A stretch of DNA of 64,000 nucleotides. Source: Branchinecta lynchi. Its lineage: Eukaryota > Arthropoda > Branchiopoda > Anostraca > Branchinectidae. The stretch covers positions 14,159,225 through 14,223,224 of the forward strand of contig JAKZAP010000010.1 of assembly GCA_023053575.1 (NCBI GenBank), written 5' to 3'. Of this stretch, positions 49,391-60,649 are shown piece after piece (position 1 is the first letter of the stretch; the number at the start of each line of letters is the position of its first letter). The translations under genes were made by a program, and so were the position numbers. The notes under the pieces were generated by a model. That model did no database searches. It was not told the origin of the DNA and worked only from the letters and a program-made list of their open reading frames with translations.

Positions 49391-51182
49391 ATGATCTTGT
49401 TCTTAATGTTGACTGCTGTTTTGGCAGACAGTGAAAAGTTGAATTACAGTGGATGGAGACCGATAAGTGTGAATGCGACAGACATTTCTTCAGATAGCAG
49501 AGATGCGAGGCAGTTAAATGTGAACGAAACTTTCAGTGGTATAGATAAGAGACGGTGGTTTTCGTCTGGGGTTCGTCAGCCTACCGTATATAGGCCAGCG
49601 CCACCTTGTGTCCACTGCCAGACGAATTGCGTTCATCAGCCTGGCCCAGTTCCGTACTACCCACCACCTCGACCTGTCAATCCAACAGTGACGTTCAGAC
49701 CTGTCTACCCACAAGTGTACCCTCCACCTCGACCCACCGCTGCGCCTTTCTATCCTCAAACATACCCACCACCCCGACTCACCGGGCCCCCGACAGTGTA
49801 CCCTCCGCCCCATCCGGACGTTGTCTACCCACCACCTAAGCCATATTACCCGCCACCGAATCCGCAGCCTACCAGCGGACCCACTGTTGTTTACCATTAC
49901 TATGAAGTTCATCAAAAGCCGTGTTCCCAGTACGGGTCTCCCTGCGAGGCGAAAGTGCCGTACCCTTCACGTAATCCAGGATACCCGGCTCCTCTCTACC
50001 CTGCCCCTACTAACTATGTCCCTCCACCGGTAGCAGTTACAAGCCGTCCGCTTTATGTGCCGCCCTTAACTGTTTCATACCCAGCAGTTTCCTATACTAC
50101 CACACCTCGCCCCTCTTACCAATCCACCCAGAGACCCATCTATGTACTACCGCCTAATTACTACACAAACCCTCCGAATCCACTGTCTTATCAGTCTACC
50201 CAGAGACCAGGCTATGTACCCCCACCTAATTATTACACGAACTCTCCATATAGTACCGTTGCACCGTCTTATCAGCCTACCCAAAGACCAGTCTATGTAC
50301 CCCCACCTAACTATTACACGAACCCTCCGAATGTGTATCCAACTGCACCTCCTACTACTCCTGCCCGAAAGCAGCCCGTTTATTTCACTCGGTCGACTAC
50401 CCAATACCCATATTTTCCGCCAGTGACATCTACCCCCAATTACCCCTCAACTTTCATCCCTACTAGTGAAAAGCCTCTCCTGTTTCCAAATCCTAACTAT
50501 GACTTTCTGACCGCCACCTATACAACAACTTCAGCTTATTATGGAAACAGGTACAATCTTAGCGCGGTATACGACCCTCCCTACTACCCGGAGGCCATTG
50601 AGCCGCCTGTGAATTACCTTCCTCCTGTTGGTGGAAGCGGGTTTTCCAGTGACGGTTATGGACAAAACCCTGTCTTCAAGCCGTTCTACCCACCCAGCCC
50701 GTCATACTCGACTGCCGCACCATATTTTCCCCAGAAAGCGGATCCGTCACCAGCGCAACCCGGTGGTTGGCCTTCGGGAAATAATGGGGGGAAGCCCTTC
50801 GACCCTTGCGGCAGCTCCCCTTGGAATATCATGGAAGGGCCAGAAGACCATATGGAATCGGGTCGACATCATCAGATCCTCTGCAACCCGACGAATTCCA
50901 TAAACGGAGGAGGGTATGGAGCTCTTTCTGGCGGGTATATCTATTATCCCGTGCTACCTTTTCAAGACAGTGGGAGTTTCCGGTCGCAAGTAGCAGTGCA
51001 AGACAGTATATCTAATTCTGAAGGGTTTGGGCGGCCTGAACCCAGTGCCTTTGAGAATGAAGGTCGAATAGGGGTGACTTTGACGTCACAGCTCGAAGTC
51101 GTAACGACCTGGAAACCAGAATTCCTAAGCAATTCAAGTTTCTCCAGTGGAAATCAGCTGGACAGCAACTTCCCTGGCAGTG
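49391..51182 (+). CDS. FAS1 gene exon 1: signal peptide and Pro-rich region
   Basis: The ATG follows TTCTCTTCTCAGTTAACC, which itself resembles an acceptor, so a 5' UTR intron is possible. The first 12-15 residues form a hydrophobic signal sequence. The chain is then dominated by YPPP, PPPRP and PPPNYY motifs, including three tandem copies of SYQSTQRPIYVLPPNYYTNP-like units (about 50117-50340) and four spaced Cys pairs or singles (PCVHCQTNC, KPCSQYGSPC, DPCGSS, LCNPT). The open frame continues to 51406, but the donor GTGAGT at 51183 joins exon 2 in phase (PGSG|FVDVLG). Structural or cuticle-like matrix role inferred from composition. Confidence 0.88.
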
Positions 51183-54100
51183 GTGAGTCTTCCCTTTCGT
51201 ACAAGTTCTTTGGCAAGCTCTTACTTGGAGGAAGAGGGGAAAGATCTAAATTTCACTCCTTGCCCTTACTGCCACCAAAGCCAAGCTTTCCTTTTTCATG
51301 CAGGTACGCTAAGTACCAGTTCACTACAGTCTCAGTAGTAAAGGGTACAACCAAAAAAGCAAACCTCCCCGACGAGGAGGTAAAACTGATATTTATGACC
51401 GTGTAGCAGATAATAATATAATTGTACCGTGTTCTTCAAAACTGTGTTAACTGAAATTTTTTTGAAAACTGAGTTAACTATACCAATGGAAAGAACAAAA
51501 GTTTCTCCGTATAAAGATTGAAGTTAACTGCAGTATTTGCTACTCGGATTCATCTTATCTCAATTTGGTATTCATATTATCTGCGTAGAGATAAGGATAA
51601 TCCGAGTAGCAATACTGCAGTTAACTTTAATCCTTATACGGACAAACTTTTTACAGTGTGGTATCGAGTATTAGCTAAAACCTGTTGTGAATGGGCCTTA
51701 AGCTGACTGCGGATCATGTCTGACACTGCAAAATGGATCAGTCAGCTACATTTATTAGAGCTATATTTCAACCCTTCTTGGCAAGGGTCCTCTTCAGACT
51801 CAAGCCGGAAAATGAGCTTGTTGAAATTTTTTGTGGAAAATTTAGCTCTGATAAAATGTAGCTGACGGATCCGTTTTGCAGTACAAAATAATTTATTTTA
51901 AGAATGAAGTAATAATGTGTTTATAACCCACCTTTACGCGAAATGAAAATGGACAAAGAAAATAAAAAGAAAAAAGGTGAAAAACAAGATACAATTTTAA
52001 CTCTACAAACACTAGGCTATTTATGTAACTATTAGTTAGTTGCTAGATAGAGGCTGTTTAGAAGGTGGTTACTCGATAACTCTGGGGACTCAAGCAAGAG
52101 TTTAGCCATATTTATAAAACTTAGGCTACTTCATGTAGCGTTAATATAATGTGTATGGACAAGTTTCCAGAGTGGTGCTAGCACCACTAGCTAGGCTAGC
52201 TAGCGCAAGGGCATACGAGTTACGAATGCGCGAGTCTGTTAGAACGAGCTTTAAACGCCGCAAGCACAAGAATGCTTTTCTAACTTTACCAGAAAAATTC
52301 TGGATCAGCACGGAATGGCCTTATCGCATCGCTTTAACAAGGAGCTACCGAGATAAATCAAGATCTGGATTTCTTGAAGGCTGATTACTAAATCGTAAAC
52401 ATGTTTTGTAAGCACATATTTCACACTGTTTTTCAGGTTTCGTTGATGTCCTCGGTCTTGGTGGAAATCCAAAAAATATCGGTTCCGACGGATCAGGAAT
52501 CATCATAAGCCTCCCAGGCAACCCACTCCCTGTTGGGGGAACTAGTGAACTCGACATTTTCACCTTCCCTGAAAACCCGGTGGAACCTAGCGGATTTGCT
52601 CGCAGCATACGAGTTGGGGATGAGTCACATACACTAGCAGGCGCAAGTGAAGACCAGACGAAGGATCTGGTCCGTATTCTGTATTCTCTGAACTTGAAGC
52701 GGTTTGCTGCTATTTTGTACCGTCTCCAAAAGAGGTCACCCTTAAAACTTCCAGGTATGTGCTATTGTTATACTCTGTTCTTGAAGACCTATCCAACTTA
52801 ATCATTAGAAAAAGTAATAGTTGCGTATTTGCAGATACCATGGTAGATTCTCGTATACAACGGTAACTGGATCTTCATTTTGTTTACAGTTGCTTTGAAA
52901 TAACAAAAATTGCTGAATTCGAGTTTTTATGGCACTTGGAGACTCTACTTGCTTTTATCAGTTCCGTAATCCTGTAAGTGCAACCGAAATATCCGAAATT
53001 TTATTTATCTTCGCAAATCTTAGAGGGATAAGTAGCTGATCAAAAGAAAACCCCCTAAAATCTCGTTTTTACTATTTTTGTTTTAAGTAAATAACAGAAA
53101 ATGGGGGACGCTACATTACAAGAAATTAAAAGCAAAATACAAATGGAAACCACGGAGCTTTAAACAACGATTCAAACAATTGTCATTTCCAGACTCGTCT
53201 TTGGAATGATCCCCTTTTCTTCGTGTCCAAGTTTTCTGGTAATGTTGGAGCCATAGCCTATTATCAAACTCCGATTTTGTCTTGATTAGTAAGCTTACCG
53301 TTTTCGCTAATAACAAATGAATAAACACAAATCATTTTGCTGTAAACTTTCCAAGAGCGGAGCTGCAACAAGAAATTAAGAATAAACACTCGAAAGACAT
53401 TCAGTACTAGCTTAATGCTAGAATAATGTCCTACTCGGCAAGCTGCCTCAGGTGCCATTTTGTAGCTTGCTTTTCTTTTACACCACACTTAATCTTCAGA
53501 TCAAAAATTCCAAAATCACCCGTGAAATAAAAATTGAATAGCACGGTAATAATCCTAAGTGATGTTGAAGTAATTTAAACTCAGCCTCTTCTGTTTGCTC
53601 AGATAACGATGGCCCTTGGGGTGTCTTTTTGCGAATGATGATGTACATTTACGAGAAAGGCATAGTCCGGAATTGTTTTCCTTCGTCAAGATTTTCTTAC
53701 TGATCCTCTAGTCGTCCACACTGAAAAATACCGACAAACATTGACGAGCACACAACTGTGAGTCGAAAAAAAGGATAAAAGAAATATTGTTACGAAAGCT
53801 AAAACAGTACCTTTAGGCTACATAATTCTTTAGATGCTGTTGTCAAAGGTCCTGCATCTCGCAACAACTCATTACATTTGTCAGGCGTAGTTTTGACCAG
53901 TAGCGCTTTTGGCCTGTAGCTTACTAGCTTTTTGTGTAGTGCGATTTCTTTCTTTTGCGGTTTCTGCCTTGTAAATGCTTTTGCATTGCATGTCGCGTTT
54001 TTTACTGCTGTCGCAGTTTCTGTGTTGTCGCGTTTTTGGGATCCCAAAAGTTAAGTGGTGGGATACCGATGACTTCGCAAAAGTTGTCCCTCTGTCCGTC

Positions 54101-57100
54101 TGTCGGTTCGTCTGTCAGCACGATAACTCTCCAAGGAATGTGAGATATTTTGATGAAACTCGGTGTAAGGATTCTTTGGTCAAGGGAATGGTCGATTTCG
54201 TAGATGGGTCCCCATAGCTGTATATTTAGGGGAGGGGAAGGGTATTCGAATTAAGGGGCGAACAAAACATGTTTCAAAAGCTAATGAGATAGATGATTCA
54301 AGGGTAGGAAAACATGCCTGAATACGAATATGAAAACCATTTTCTTGCTGGACAAGCGGTTCTGCCCGGAATCCGGCCAAAACCGGAAAGTTTATTAAAA
54401 GTAAAAGTTTTATCTGAAGTTGAATTTGTCAAAAATAAAAGTAATCTGAACTTGATTAGAGGTTAGATTTAAGGATAGGTAAACATGCTGTATCCGATTG
54501 ACAAGTAGATCGCCCGGAATCCAGCCAAAACTGGAAAATGTGTTAAAAGTAGACGTTTTATGTGAATTTCATAAGGTGTTCGATTTACGGGTAAGAAGAC
54601 ATCTGAATCCATGTACGACAATAATTTTCTACCCTGGACACATAATTTGCCATTAATCAGGGTGAAATCGGAAAATGTGTGTAAAGGTGAAGTTAATTTG
54701 TTAAAAGTTGAAGTCTTATCTAATATTGATTAGAGGTTCGGCAGAGGATTAAGTCTGTACGCTGAATCCGTCTTCGAACTTCAATCATTTAAACGACAAG
54801 TAGTTCACCCGGAATCCTGCCGAAACCGGAAATTTGGCAGAAGTGAGGCAGGAACTTTTCGTCAAAGTCGAGATGACGCAGGCTGTAGGGGTAAACACAC
54901 ATGCTGAATCCATATTTTAACTTGGTCCTCTCAGATGATAACCATTTACCGTAATCTGTGTTTAAAAATTTTATTAGTAAAGTGCTCTAGTAGTCTGGCC
55001 TCAGACCCAATTGTCTGGATCAAGTATTACATTTTTGGGATCCCATCGAAACCTTAAGTCTTGTTTCATGCGCGGTGTCGCGGTTTTTACCGGATACCTT
55101 GATGCCCGGACTTCGAACCCTTCGCGGTAATATCCTCTGCTTTCTTTTTCAGGAATGCTGACTTTGTTTGCCCCGAGTAACGCCGCCTTTCGGGAATTGC
55201 CTCTTGGAATGCGAGGCCAGCTTGAGAACGACGATTCCCTTCTAACAAACATTCTCTCCTACCACGTAATTCCACGACGGATCGCAAGAAATAGTTTGAA
55301 AACAGGGACAGCTTTAAACGAGCTTGCAGGGCGCTCCTTTATTGATCACGAATAAGACGGACGGATGGGAGGAGGTAAGTAGAGGTTCTGATCCTTCCCT
55401 CTCAGTGTTCTTTGAACTTTCTAGGAATGCGGGGACCAACAGTTAACTTTGCTTGGTTGCTCTTGCGAATCAGTTATTTGGCCGTTTTAAAAATGGACCG
55501 CTTGTCAAACCCTGAATCTTATTGAGCTTTTTAATCAATCCCGGCATGTGTGTCTTAAGTCAGTCTCTGTGGGTTTTGGACGAGTACTGTCATTATTCTA
55601 CTTATTCATGCCGAAATTCACCGTTCGGCCCTGGCCTTTTTCTGTTCCTTTTTTCTGTTCTTCATTCGTTCAGTGTTTAAAACTATTGACGGATGAGCTG
55701 GTATCAGGCTTTCCGTAGCCAAGAATGATGATAAATTAAGTTTCTAATTATGTCAATCCGTAACATGTTAACAGAGAATATTTGAAAACCTAAGTATAGA
55801 TAACTTGATTGGCGTTTTCACTTTTTTTATTCAACAATAGCAAATTAAATGAGACTATCAAACCGGGTCTTCAAATAGCTAGGGGCCAAAACTACCCTGT
55901 TGCTATGTCTGAAGTGGTCCTGCACTGTCATCAGCAAATTGCCCGTTTGCGAGCTCTGTTCTACGGACCTCCTTGAAAGGACCTCTTCTACGGACCTCCT
56001 TGAAAGGACCTCTTTTGCTTATTCTGCCTTTTATGAAATCCCTAGTTCCCTTATGAAATTATGAACTTCAAAAATCCCCGACGTTCACCATTGTTTTGTT
56101 TTGTACGTACGACTTTTTTTCGGTCGATCCGAGTTTTGCCACTCACTCGAGGCAAACTTCGCTAGAAAGCTTCAATGTACTCCGCAACTTCTTCGCACAT
56201 GAGAGGATTCAAAACGTTGTTTTTATGGCACTTGCAGCTTCACTCAAGTGCCATATTCCGATCAATTTTCGGTCGGTCGGTCGTTCTGTCCGTCCACTCT
56301 TCTCGAGTTACGGTACTTCCAGAAGTGCTAGGACGATGAAACTTGGCAGGCATATTAGCGACTCGACCAAACTAACACTGAATCTTGCAAGTGCTATATG
56401 AGCTTTCAGCTGTTGTTCGTTCTGGAAGACATGATAGGCCATGGGGTTTATCTTGTATTTTGGCTTCTTTTGTTTTGCTCGGTTTTGCCGCTTTTCAACC
56501 ACGGTGCATTCAGTTTTCAAATACTTTGCGTCCAGCCTCCGCGTCGGAGAGCGGGATGGCTGATAGGCCCAATAAACGCTAAGAAAATCGCCAAGTTCAC
56601 GTATTTTCGAAAAACGATATTTCTTGAGACATTTCATCTTGAAAAGATCATTTCTAGTAGGAGTTGTGCTTTAAATAAATAGATGGAATCTGTTTTTTGC
56701 TAAATTACCAAAAAGGCGGCCTCGACTCTATTGACTGCCTCGGGGCCCTGCATCTCCCTTTCCGGGCCTGGGGCGAAAAAGCCTCTGTTGCTATGTCTGG
56801 CTCTGGCTCTGTGTTAGGAGCGTCATTAGCGTAGCGTAGAGGACTGAGAGATTCGTAGGAAACTTCGTATTGGACTGTTTTTTCAAAGCAGTCCAGAATG
56901 ATTGAAGAAGAGCTTGAAATGCGTGCTCCAACATAGAGAACAGTAGTCACGCTGTTTTGTGCAACTTTTCAATTAATACTAATAATAATAATTTTATTTT
57001 AGACCAATCAGAAAGCACAATGACGAATAGTATTTATTTAGCCTCAGTTGGTCATACACAGATTTTTATACACACGGCATACAAATATATTAATACACTG

Positions 57101-59980
57101 AAAACATAATGATCCTAGGACACATACATAAACTACCTTCTATTTAAATTTCCACTTACATAATCTACCATAGTTTTAATAACGTTGTCTTTAGTCGATG
57201 TCAATATACCAGGGAAGAGCATGTATAGACGGAGTAGGAAAAAGAAAGGAAAGAAGAAGAAAACACCTTAATAATAGGAAAAGAACAAAGAGACTGCGAC
57301 AACATTGCCGATCTGCAAAACTAAACCTCATCGTAAAAGATCTTCCATTCGTGCTTCATAAATTATTGTTGAATATATGTTGTTTGATTTGCCGTAAGAG
57401 GGACAGTGATATTGTAAATTGTGGCCATTTTACTATTTCTGTTCCTGCGATATAGGCATAAGATGGACCATCGAGTTAAAAATCGTGGCGAGGACAAGGC
57501 GGTTGAAAAGCAACTCATTCGTCACAATGGAACCATAAGTGGAAGCAATCTATTTGCGAATATGTTTGATCAATAGTGCTCTGGTCTCTCTGACCGACCT
57601 CCCAATCAGTAAATCAAGATAGATCTGCGATTCCACTGGTCTGACCTTTGAATTTCTCAGTCGTACTGTTACGTCAGGGCTAGATTTCCAATAAACGTGT
57701 GAGCCCGTCTGCGAGCTCTATTACAAAATGTGCCTACGCATGTTTCATTAGGATAGGATACTTATTTTATTAATAAACACAATTTAACTCTTCTGTATTT
57801 ACATCTACTGCACTAATGGAAAAACCTACGTTTTTGCTGACGTGCAGTAGTAAAGGTTAACAATTTTCTAAACACACCAACAAACAACAAAATAAATAAC
57901 TAATAAAAAAATAAAAAAAAATAAAAGAACAGCCTCCCCCCCATTCAATCAGAACTTCACTTCTAGGTATGGTATGTCAACGGCGCCGTTGTGACGACAT
58001 CCGACATAGTTACTGAAAATATTACCATTCATGTCATAGATAAAGTGATGACATCAATCCCGGACAGAACGATTGGGGGATATATCAGAACTGCTGGCGA
58101 GTTCGCAGGTTTGCTTTTGTTATCTTTAAATTTAAATGTTGGAAGTACGTAAACATAGTTGAGAATCCTTTATTTATTAGACAGGATAGAAAACCACTGT
58201 CCCCTAATTCTTATTTTTTGTTTGTGTGAAATATCATTTCGACCTTGTGGTAGCTCAATCAGGGTTGCCACATCAAAACATTTAGAAAGTGACTTTTGTT
58301 CCAACACAGATAGTGAAATGGGAGTGAATTTTATATTCATGAAAATAAACGTGAAATGGTCCCTTTTGGTGGGAATCACCTAAAATGACACATCCTATTT
58401 TTTTTTTTTTTCAACCAATCAAGTAAAAGTTATTTTCACAAAAATAACTTGAAATAGTCCCTTCTAGTCGGAATCCCAGCTGCAAAAATTACACATTTGG
58501 ACGCTTGAAACAGAGTGATTTGTATGTCCTGCTTTAGGACAAGAGTGACAAAACAAAATAGTGACAATTCACACTATAGTGCGATATGTGGCAACACTGA
58601 GCTCAATCTGATTTCAACTATTTAGGGTCTATCACAGCACCAACATGCCTGCTGTCAATAAACCGTCCCAAAGCCGTGACAAAATGACCAGTCTGGAAGG
58701 CAAACACCCGTGCGAAACTCAAAGAAACGGATTTATCTTACGTCTTGGTAGTCCTAGCTTCTAGTTGTGCACCCAATGAAAAATTTACCTCAAGATCGTA
58801 GTGTGAAGTTGTACGAAAAAGTAGCATGCAGTACGAGCTGATGCTACTACATGCTTGTATGTCAAGGCTACCGTGCTACTGGATTCTACTGCATGCTACT
58901 ATTTGCAAGACGAGATGCAGACAGGATGCTACTGAATACTACTGCCTCAGATTGGCTCAGTCGGAGGCACATTAAATGATAGTATTCTTTACTATTAGAT
59001 ATCCAACTATAGAAATACAACTATCATACAGCTACGCAGGCTACAAATTTTTAGTCTGGTGGTGATCATTAGATTAGATTAGATTATATATGGTGTTTAT
59101 TAGAAAAGATAGAAGTAACTAGAACATTTATTCAAACAATGTTTACAACGGATACGTCAGCTATGATTCTTCATCAGCGATATTTCGGCCCTTCTTGGCA
59201 AGGGTCCTCGTCAGGCTGTCAATCCTCTGCTTCAACTTCGGGGAAGGAAACAAACCTGTAATAAATAACTGAAGCTTCTACCGACTATAAATATCTTATT
59301 AAAATAAATTATCTTTAAATACCACTATAATGAAAAAACTAGTCTTGAGATTTAATTTTTGACAACGACGCTGTTTTTCCTGCACGATTGGGGCGTTAAC
59401 TAGAACACCCTCCAGGGCTCCAGAATTTTACGCTTGTTAAGAGGTTCAACAAACCCCGCTTGACTGGAATAAGAAAGAAAAAAAATACGTAGAAAGTATG
59501 CACTTACTCGGTTCCCGGTCAGAACACCAACAAAAAAGAAATATACAATCAAAAATCAGGTCTCCACAAAAAAAAAAAAATACACAGAAAGAAACAAAAA
59601 GAACAGATTCTGGGCCAACCTGAGAACGACTCAATTCAGAAGAACCACACCTTAAAAAGTGGGATGTCCCCTTTTTCTCCCTTCATCACCCCTTATTTGC
59701 TACCCCTCTGAACCCTTGAATAGCGCTTGATCCTCCTCCGCCACTAGTTGACACCATTAGTTCCAACTTCCAGGTTCCCAGCCGTTCCGCTGCATTTCGT
59801 CAATAAAACTTTCCTTTCCAGATCTGTACGAGTCTCTCCTTGCTTCGAGGATTGGGAAAGCTTTGGAGTTCCAGAATGACGTGTTCTACACAGTGTTTCT
59901 ACCTTCCGTGAAGTCATTAAGCAGACATTTCCTGAATTCTTCGAAAACCGGCGACCTTCACGAAGATATGACAGCTGAAG
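49391..59980 (+). CDS. Secreted Pro/Tyr-rich fasciclin-domain protein, 5' part (5 exons)
   Basis: Join 49391-51182, 52437-52754, 55153-55374, 57967-58108 and 59822-59980; it continues past the window or is interrupted. A signal peptide (MILFLMLTAVLADS) leads to a roughly 580-residue Pro/Tyr-rich region and then FAS1 domains, which mediate cell-matrix or cell-cell adhesion in periostin, TGFBI and insect midline fasciclin. FAS1-1 spans exons 2-4 with all landmarks: LFAPSNAAFRELP (H1), ILSYHVIPR (YH), VNGAVVTTSDIVTENITIHV then IDKVM (H2). Exon 5 opens FAS1-2 (LYESLLASRIGKALEFQNDV). Exon joins are in phase (SG|F, PG|M, E|V, D|L) except for a one-base excess in exon 3. An alternative is that the frameshift is genuine and this allele is broken. 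Confidence 0.88.
51700..51900. repeat. GCTGAC repeat family, inverted pair in FAS1 intron 1
   Basis: TTAAGCTGACTGCGGATCAT and TCAGCTACATTTATTAGAGC on the left are inverted as TAGCTCTGATAAAATGTAGC, TGACGGATCCGTTTTGCA on the right. The minus-strand left part also carries the core (CAACCCTTCTTGGCAAGGGT CCTCTTCAG). It is a third locus where this family sits as a head-to-head pair, here with a 60-bp unpaired centre. Confidence 0.7.
52437..52754 (+). CDS. FAS1 gene exon 2: spacer and start of FAS1-1
   Basis: Acceptor TTTTTCAG, donor G|GTATGT. It reads FVDVLGLGGNPKNIGSDGSG, then IISLPGNPLPVGGTSELDIF, then a linker, then DLVRILYSLNLKRFAAILYR LQ, the first helix of a FAS1 domain (L...L....F..L...L). 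The last codon is split as G|GA. No frame errors. Confidence 0.88.
53490..54030. other. FAS1 intron 2, nothing recognised
   Basis: AT-rich intron sequence. Open frames on both strands around 53800-54140 have no motif. The preceding stretch 52760-53490 is likewise featureless apart from a weak GGCACTTGGAGACTCTACTTGC trace of a C-rich family terminus at 52932. Confidence 0.4.
54033..55065 (+). repeat. GGGATCCC repeat family with internal 140-bp units
   Basis: Starts TTTTTGGGATCCCA (54033) and ends TTTTTGGGATCCCATCGAAA CC (55032-55052). Inside, a unit with GACAAG-G-TC-GCCCGGAATCC then GCC-AAACCGGAAA and AGTTTTATCTGAA recurs near 54350, 54500, 54637 and 54795, i.e. every 137-158 bp. The first 200 bp match 61338-61560 and, inverted, 22960-23205. 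It lies in the second intron of the FAS1 gene, ending about 90 bp before exon 3. Confidence 0.7.
55153..55374 (+). CDS. FAS1 gene exon 3: FAS1-1 middle, with apparent frameshift
   Basis: Acceptor TTTTTCAG, donor GAG|GTAAGT. The frame starts GMLTLFAPSNAAFRELPLGM and continues LLTNILSYHVIPRRIARNSL then KTGTALNELAG. It then runs into a stop (GRSFIDHE, TAA at 55353). One base further, the same DNA reads APLLITNKTDGWEE and joins exon 4 (VWYVNGAVV) exactly as a FAS1 domain should. The switch point lies at the GGG at 55329-55331: reading two G instead of three there gives a continuous domain. Either an assembly or sequencing error or a disabling allele. Confidence 0.85.
56150..56690 (+). repeat. Dispersed repeat R1, copy 2, interrupted
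   Basis: Collinear with 566-860. It is broken at about 56224-56405 by a short C-rich-family element and resumes with GGAAGACATG at 56424. It ends GAAAAGATCATTTCTAGTAG and TTTAAATAAATAG. It lies in the third intron of the FAS1 gene. Confidence 0.65.
56226..56412. mobile_element. Short C-rich-family element nested in R1
   Basis: Left terminus TATGGCACTTGCAGC and right terminus TGCAAGTGCTATATGAGCTT, then TCAGCTG. It carries the family phrase CTTCCAGAAGTGCTAGGACG, then ATGAAACTTGGCAGGCATAT, but is only about 190 bp, an internally deleted derivative of the 2-kb form at 30724. Confidence 0.7.
56700..57960. other. FAS1 intron 3, nothing coding
   Basis: Contains AATAATAATAATTTTATTTT at 56978 and GGATACTTATTTTATTAATA at 57755, both like minus-strand retroelement 3' ends, and an A/AAATA-rich stretch at 57890-57930 before the acceptor of exon 4. 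No exon or full repeat was recognised. Confidence 0.4.
57967..58108 (+). CDS. FAS1 gene exon 4: end of FAS1-1
   Basis: Acceptor ACTTCTAG, donor G|GTTTGC. It encodes VWYVNGAVVTTSDIVTENIT, then IHVIDKVMTSIPDRTIGGYI and RTAGEFA. VNGA, the DI..N..IHVID.V pattern and the final helix turn are the H2 half of a FAS1 domain. It starts in phase 0, which supports the shifted frame of exon 3. Possible N-glycosylation at the NIT site. Confidence 0.9.
58260..58599. mobile_element. hAT-like MITE (CAGGGTTGCCACAT family), copy 3
   Basis: Left end CAGGGTTGCCACATC and right end ATGTGGCAACACTG. An exact 8-bp duplication AGCTCAAT flanks it (58252-58259 and 58600-58607). The interior is inverted relative to copy 1 (ACAATTCACACTATAGTGCG lies at its right). 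A T run (58399-58411) separates two related halves, so this copy contains an internal partial duplication of the AATGACACAT / AAAATTACACAT part. Confidence 0.88.
58772..59055. mobile_element. CCCGATGAAAAA MITE, copy 4
   Basis: Left end CCCAATGAAAAATTTACCTC and right end GGCTACAAATTTTTAGTCTGG are decayed versions of the family termini. The interior keeps GAAGTTGTACGAAAAAGTAG, then CATGCAGTACGAGCTGATGC and ACATTAAATGATAGTATTCT. It sits between FAS1 exons 4 and 5. Confidence 0.68.
59080..59640. repeat. Dispersed repeat R2, copy 2, interrupted by GCTGAC element
   Basis: Starts ATTAGATTAGATTATATATGG and ends beyond TATGCACTTACTCGGTTCCC GGTCAGAACACC as in 22262-22640. At 59133-59264 it contains a single 132-bp copy of the arm of the 26065-26392 foldback (AAACAATGTTTACAACGGAT to GAAACAAACCTGTAATA), differing from arm 1 at only about one visible position (CTGCTTCAACTT for CTGGTTCAACTT). 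Confidence 0.72.
59822..59980 (+). CDS. FAS1 gene exon 5: start of FAS1-2
   Basis: Acceptor CTTTCCAG, donor G|GTATGT. It reads LYESLLASRIGKALEFQNDV, then FYTVFLPSVKSLSRHFLNSS, then KTGDLHEDMTAE. The first helix and FLPSVKSL (the H1 equivalent of LFAPSNAAF) mark a second, more divergent FAS1 domain. Its remaining half was not found before 64000, so the next exon is probably outside the window. Confidence 0.82.
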
Positions 59981-60640
59981 GTATGTTTTTTTTTTCTTTA
60001 ATACTAACGTTTGCAAAAGATTAATCGCTAGGTGGCAGCACATTGTATGCGTCCTTCATAAAATCCGACGACGAATTGCCGCCAGACGCGCTAGAGGAAC
60101 AATAACAAGCACACGTGAGATCTAGGGATAAGTTATCTGATGGGTGAATGAGCGATTAGTCTTTCGCTTCATATGGAGTCGCGCATCAGCCCCGTGGAAA
60201 AGACAGCCAGCACTCAGCACTGAAGCTGGAAGCAGAAATGACAAACTTGATGACGCTTGACAGAACAGAGTTGGGTAAAGCAAAAAGAGGGGAAGAGGAA
60301 TTTTAAACAGTTTGAAACATAGTTAGGTCTAAAAGGAATTGAAATTAGCAAAACAAACCTGGATAAACGTACACACAGAAGTAACGTGTCATTGTTTTCT
60401 TTACGATAGCACACCTAGCGGCCAAAAAGAACTAATCTGAGATAAATTTTATGAGGGGCGTATTAGGTAGGGTACAACTGTATTAAGGTGAAAATAATGG
60501 ATAAGCTGAACAAAACTTTCAGACATACCAGTGGCGTACAGAAAAGGGGCTAATTTTCCTGAATGTGTATCGCTAAATTAAAAGAATCCTAACCGAAGAT
60601 CTTTACCCAATCCTTTAACCTCGGGGAAATTAAAACAAAT
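59981..60640. other. FAS1 intron or flank, nothing recognised
   Basis: No continuation of the second FAS1 domain was found in any frame, and no repeat terminus is clear. Confidence 0.4.
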
Positions 60641-60649
60641 GCTTCTGTT

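Noticed and set aside
51183..51406. Extension of FAS1 exon 1 to the stop at 51406
   Set aside because: A consensus donor GTGAGT at 51183 joins exon 2 in phase and the sequence beyond it loses the protein's composition; intron retention is possible but not supported.
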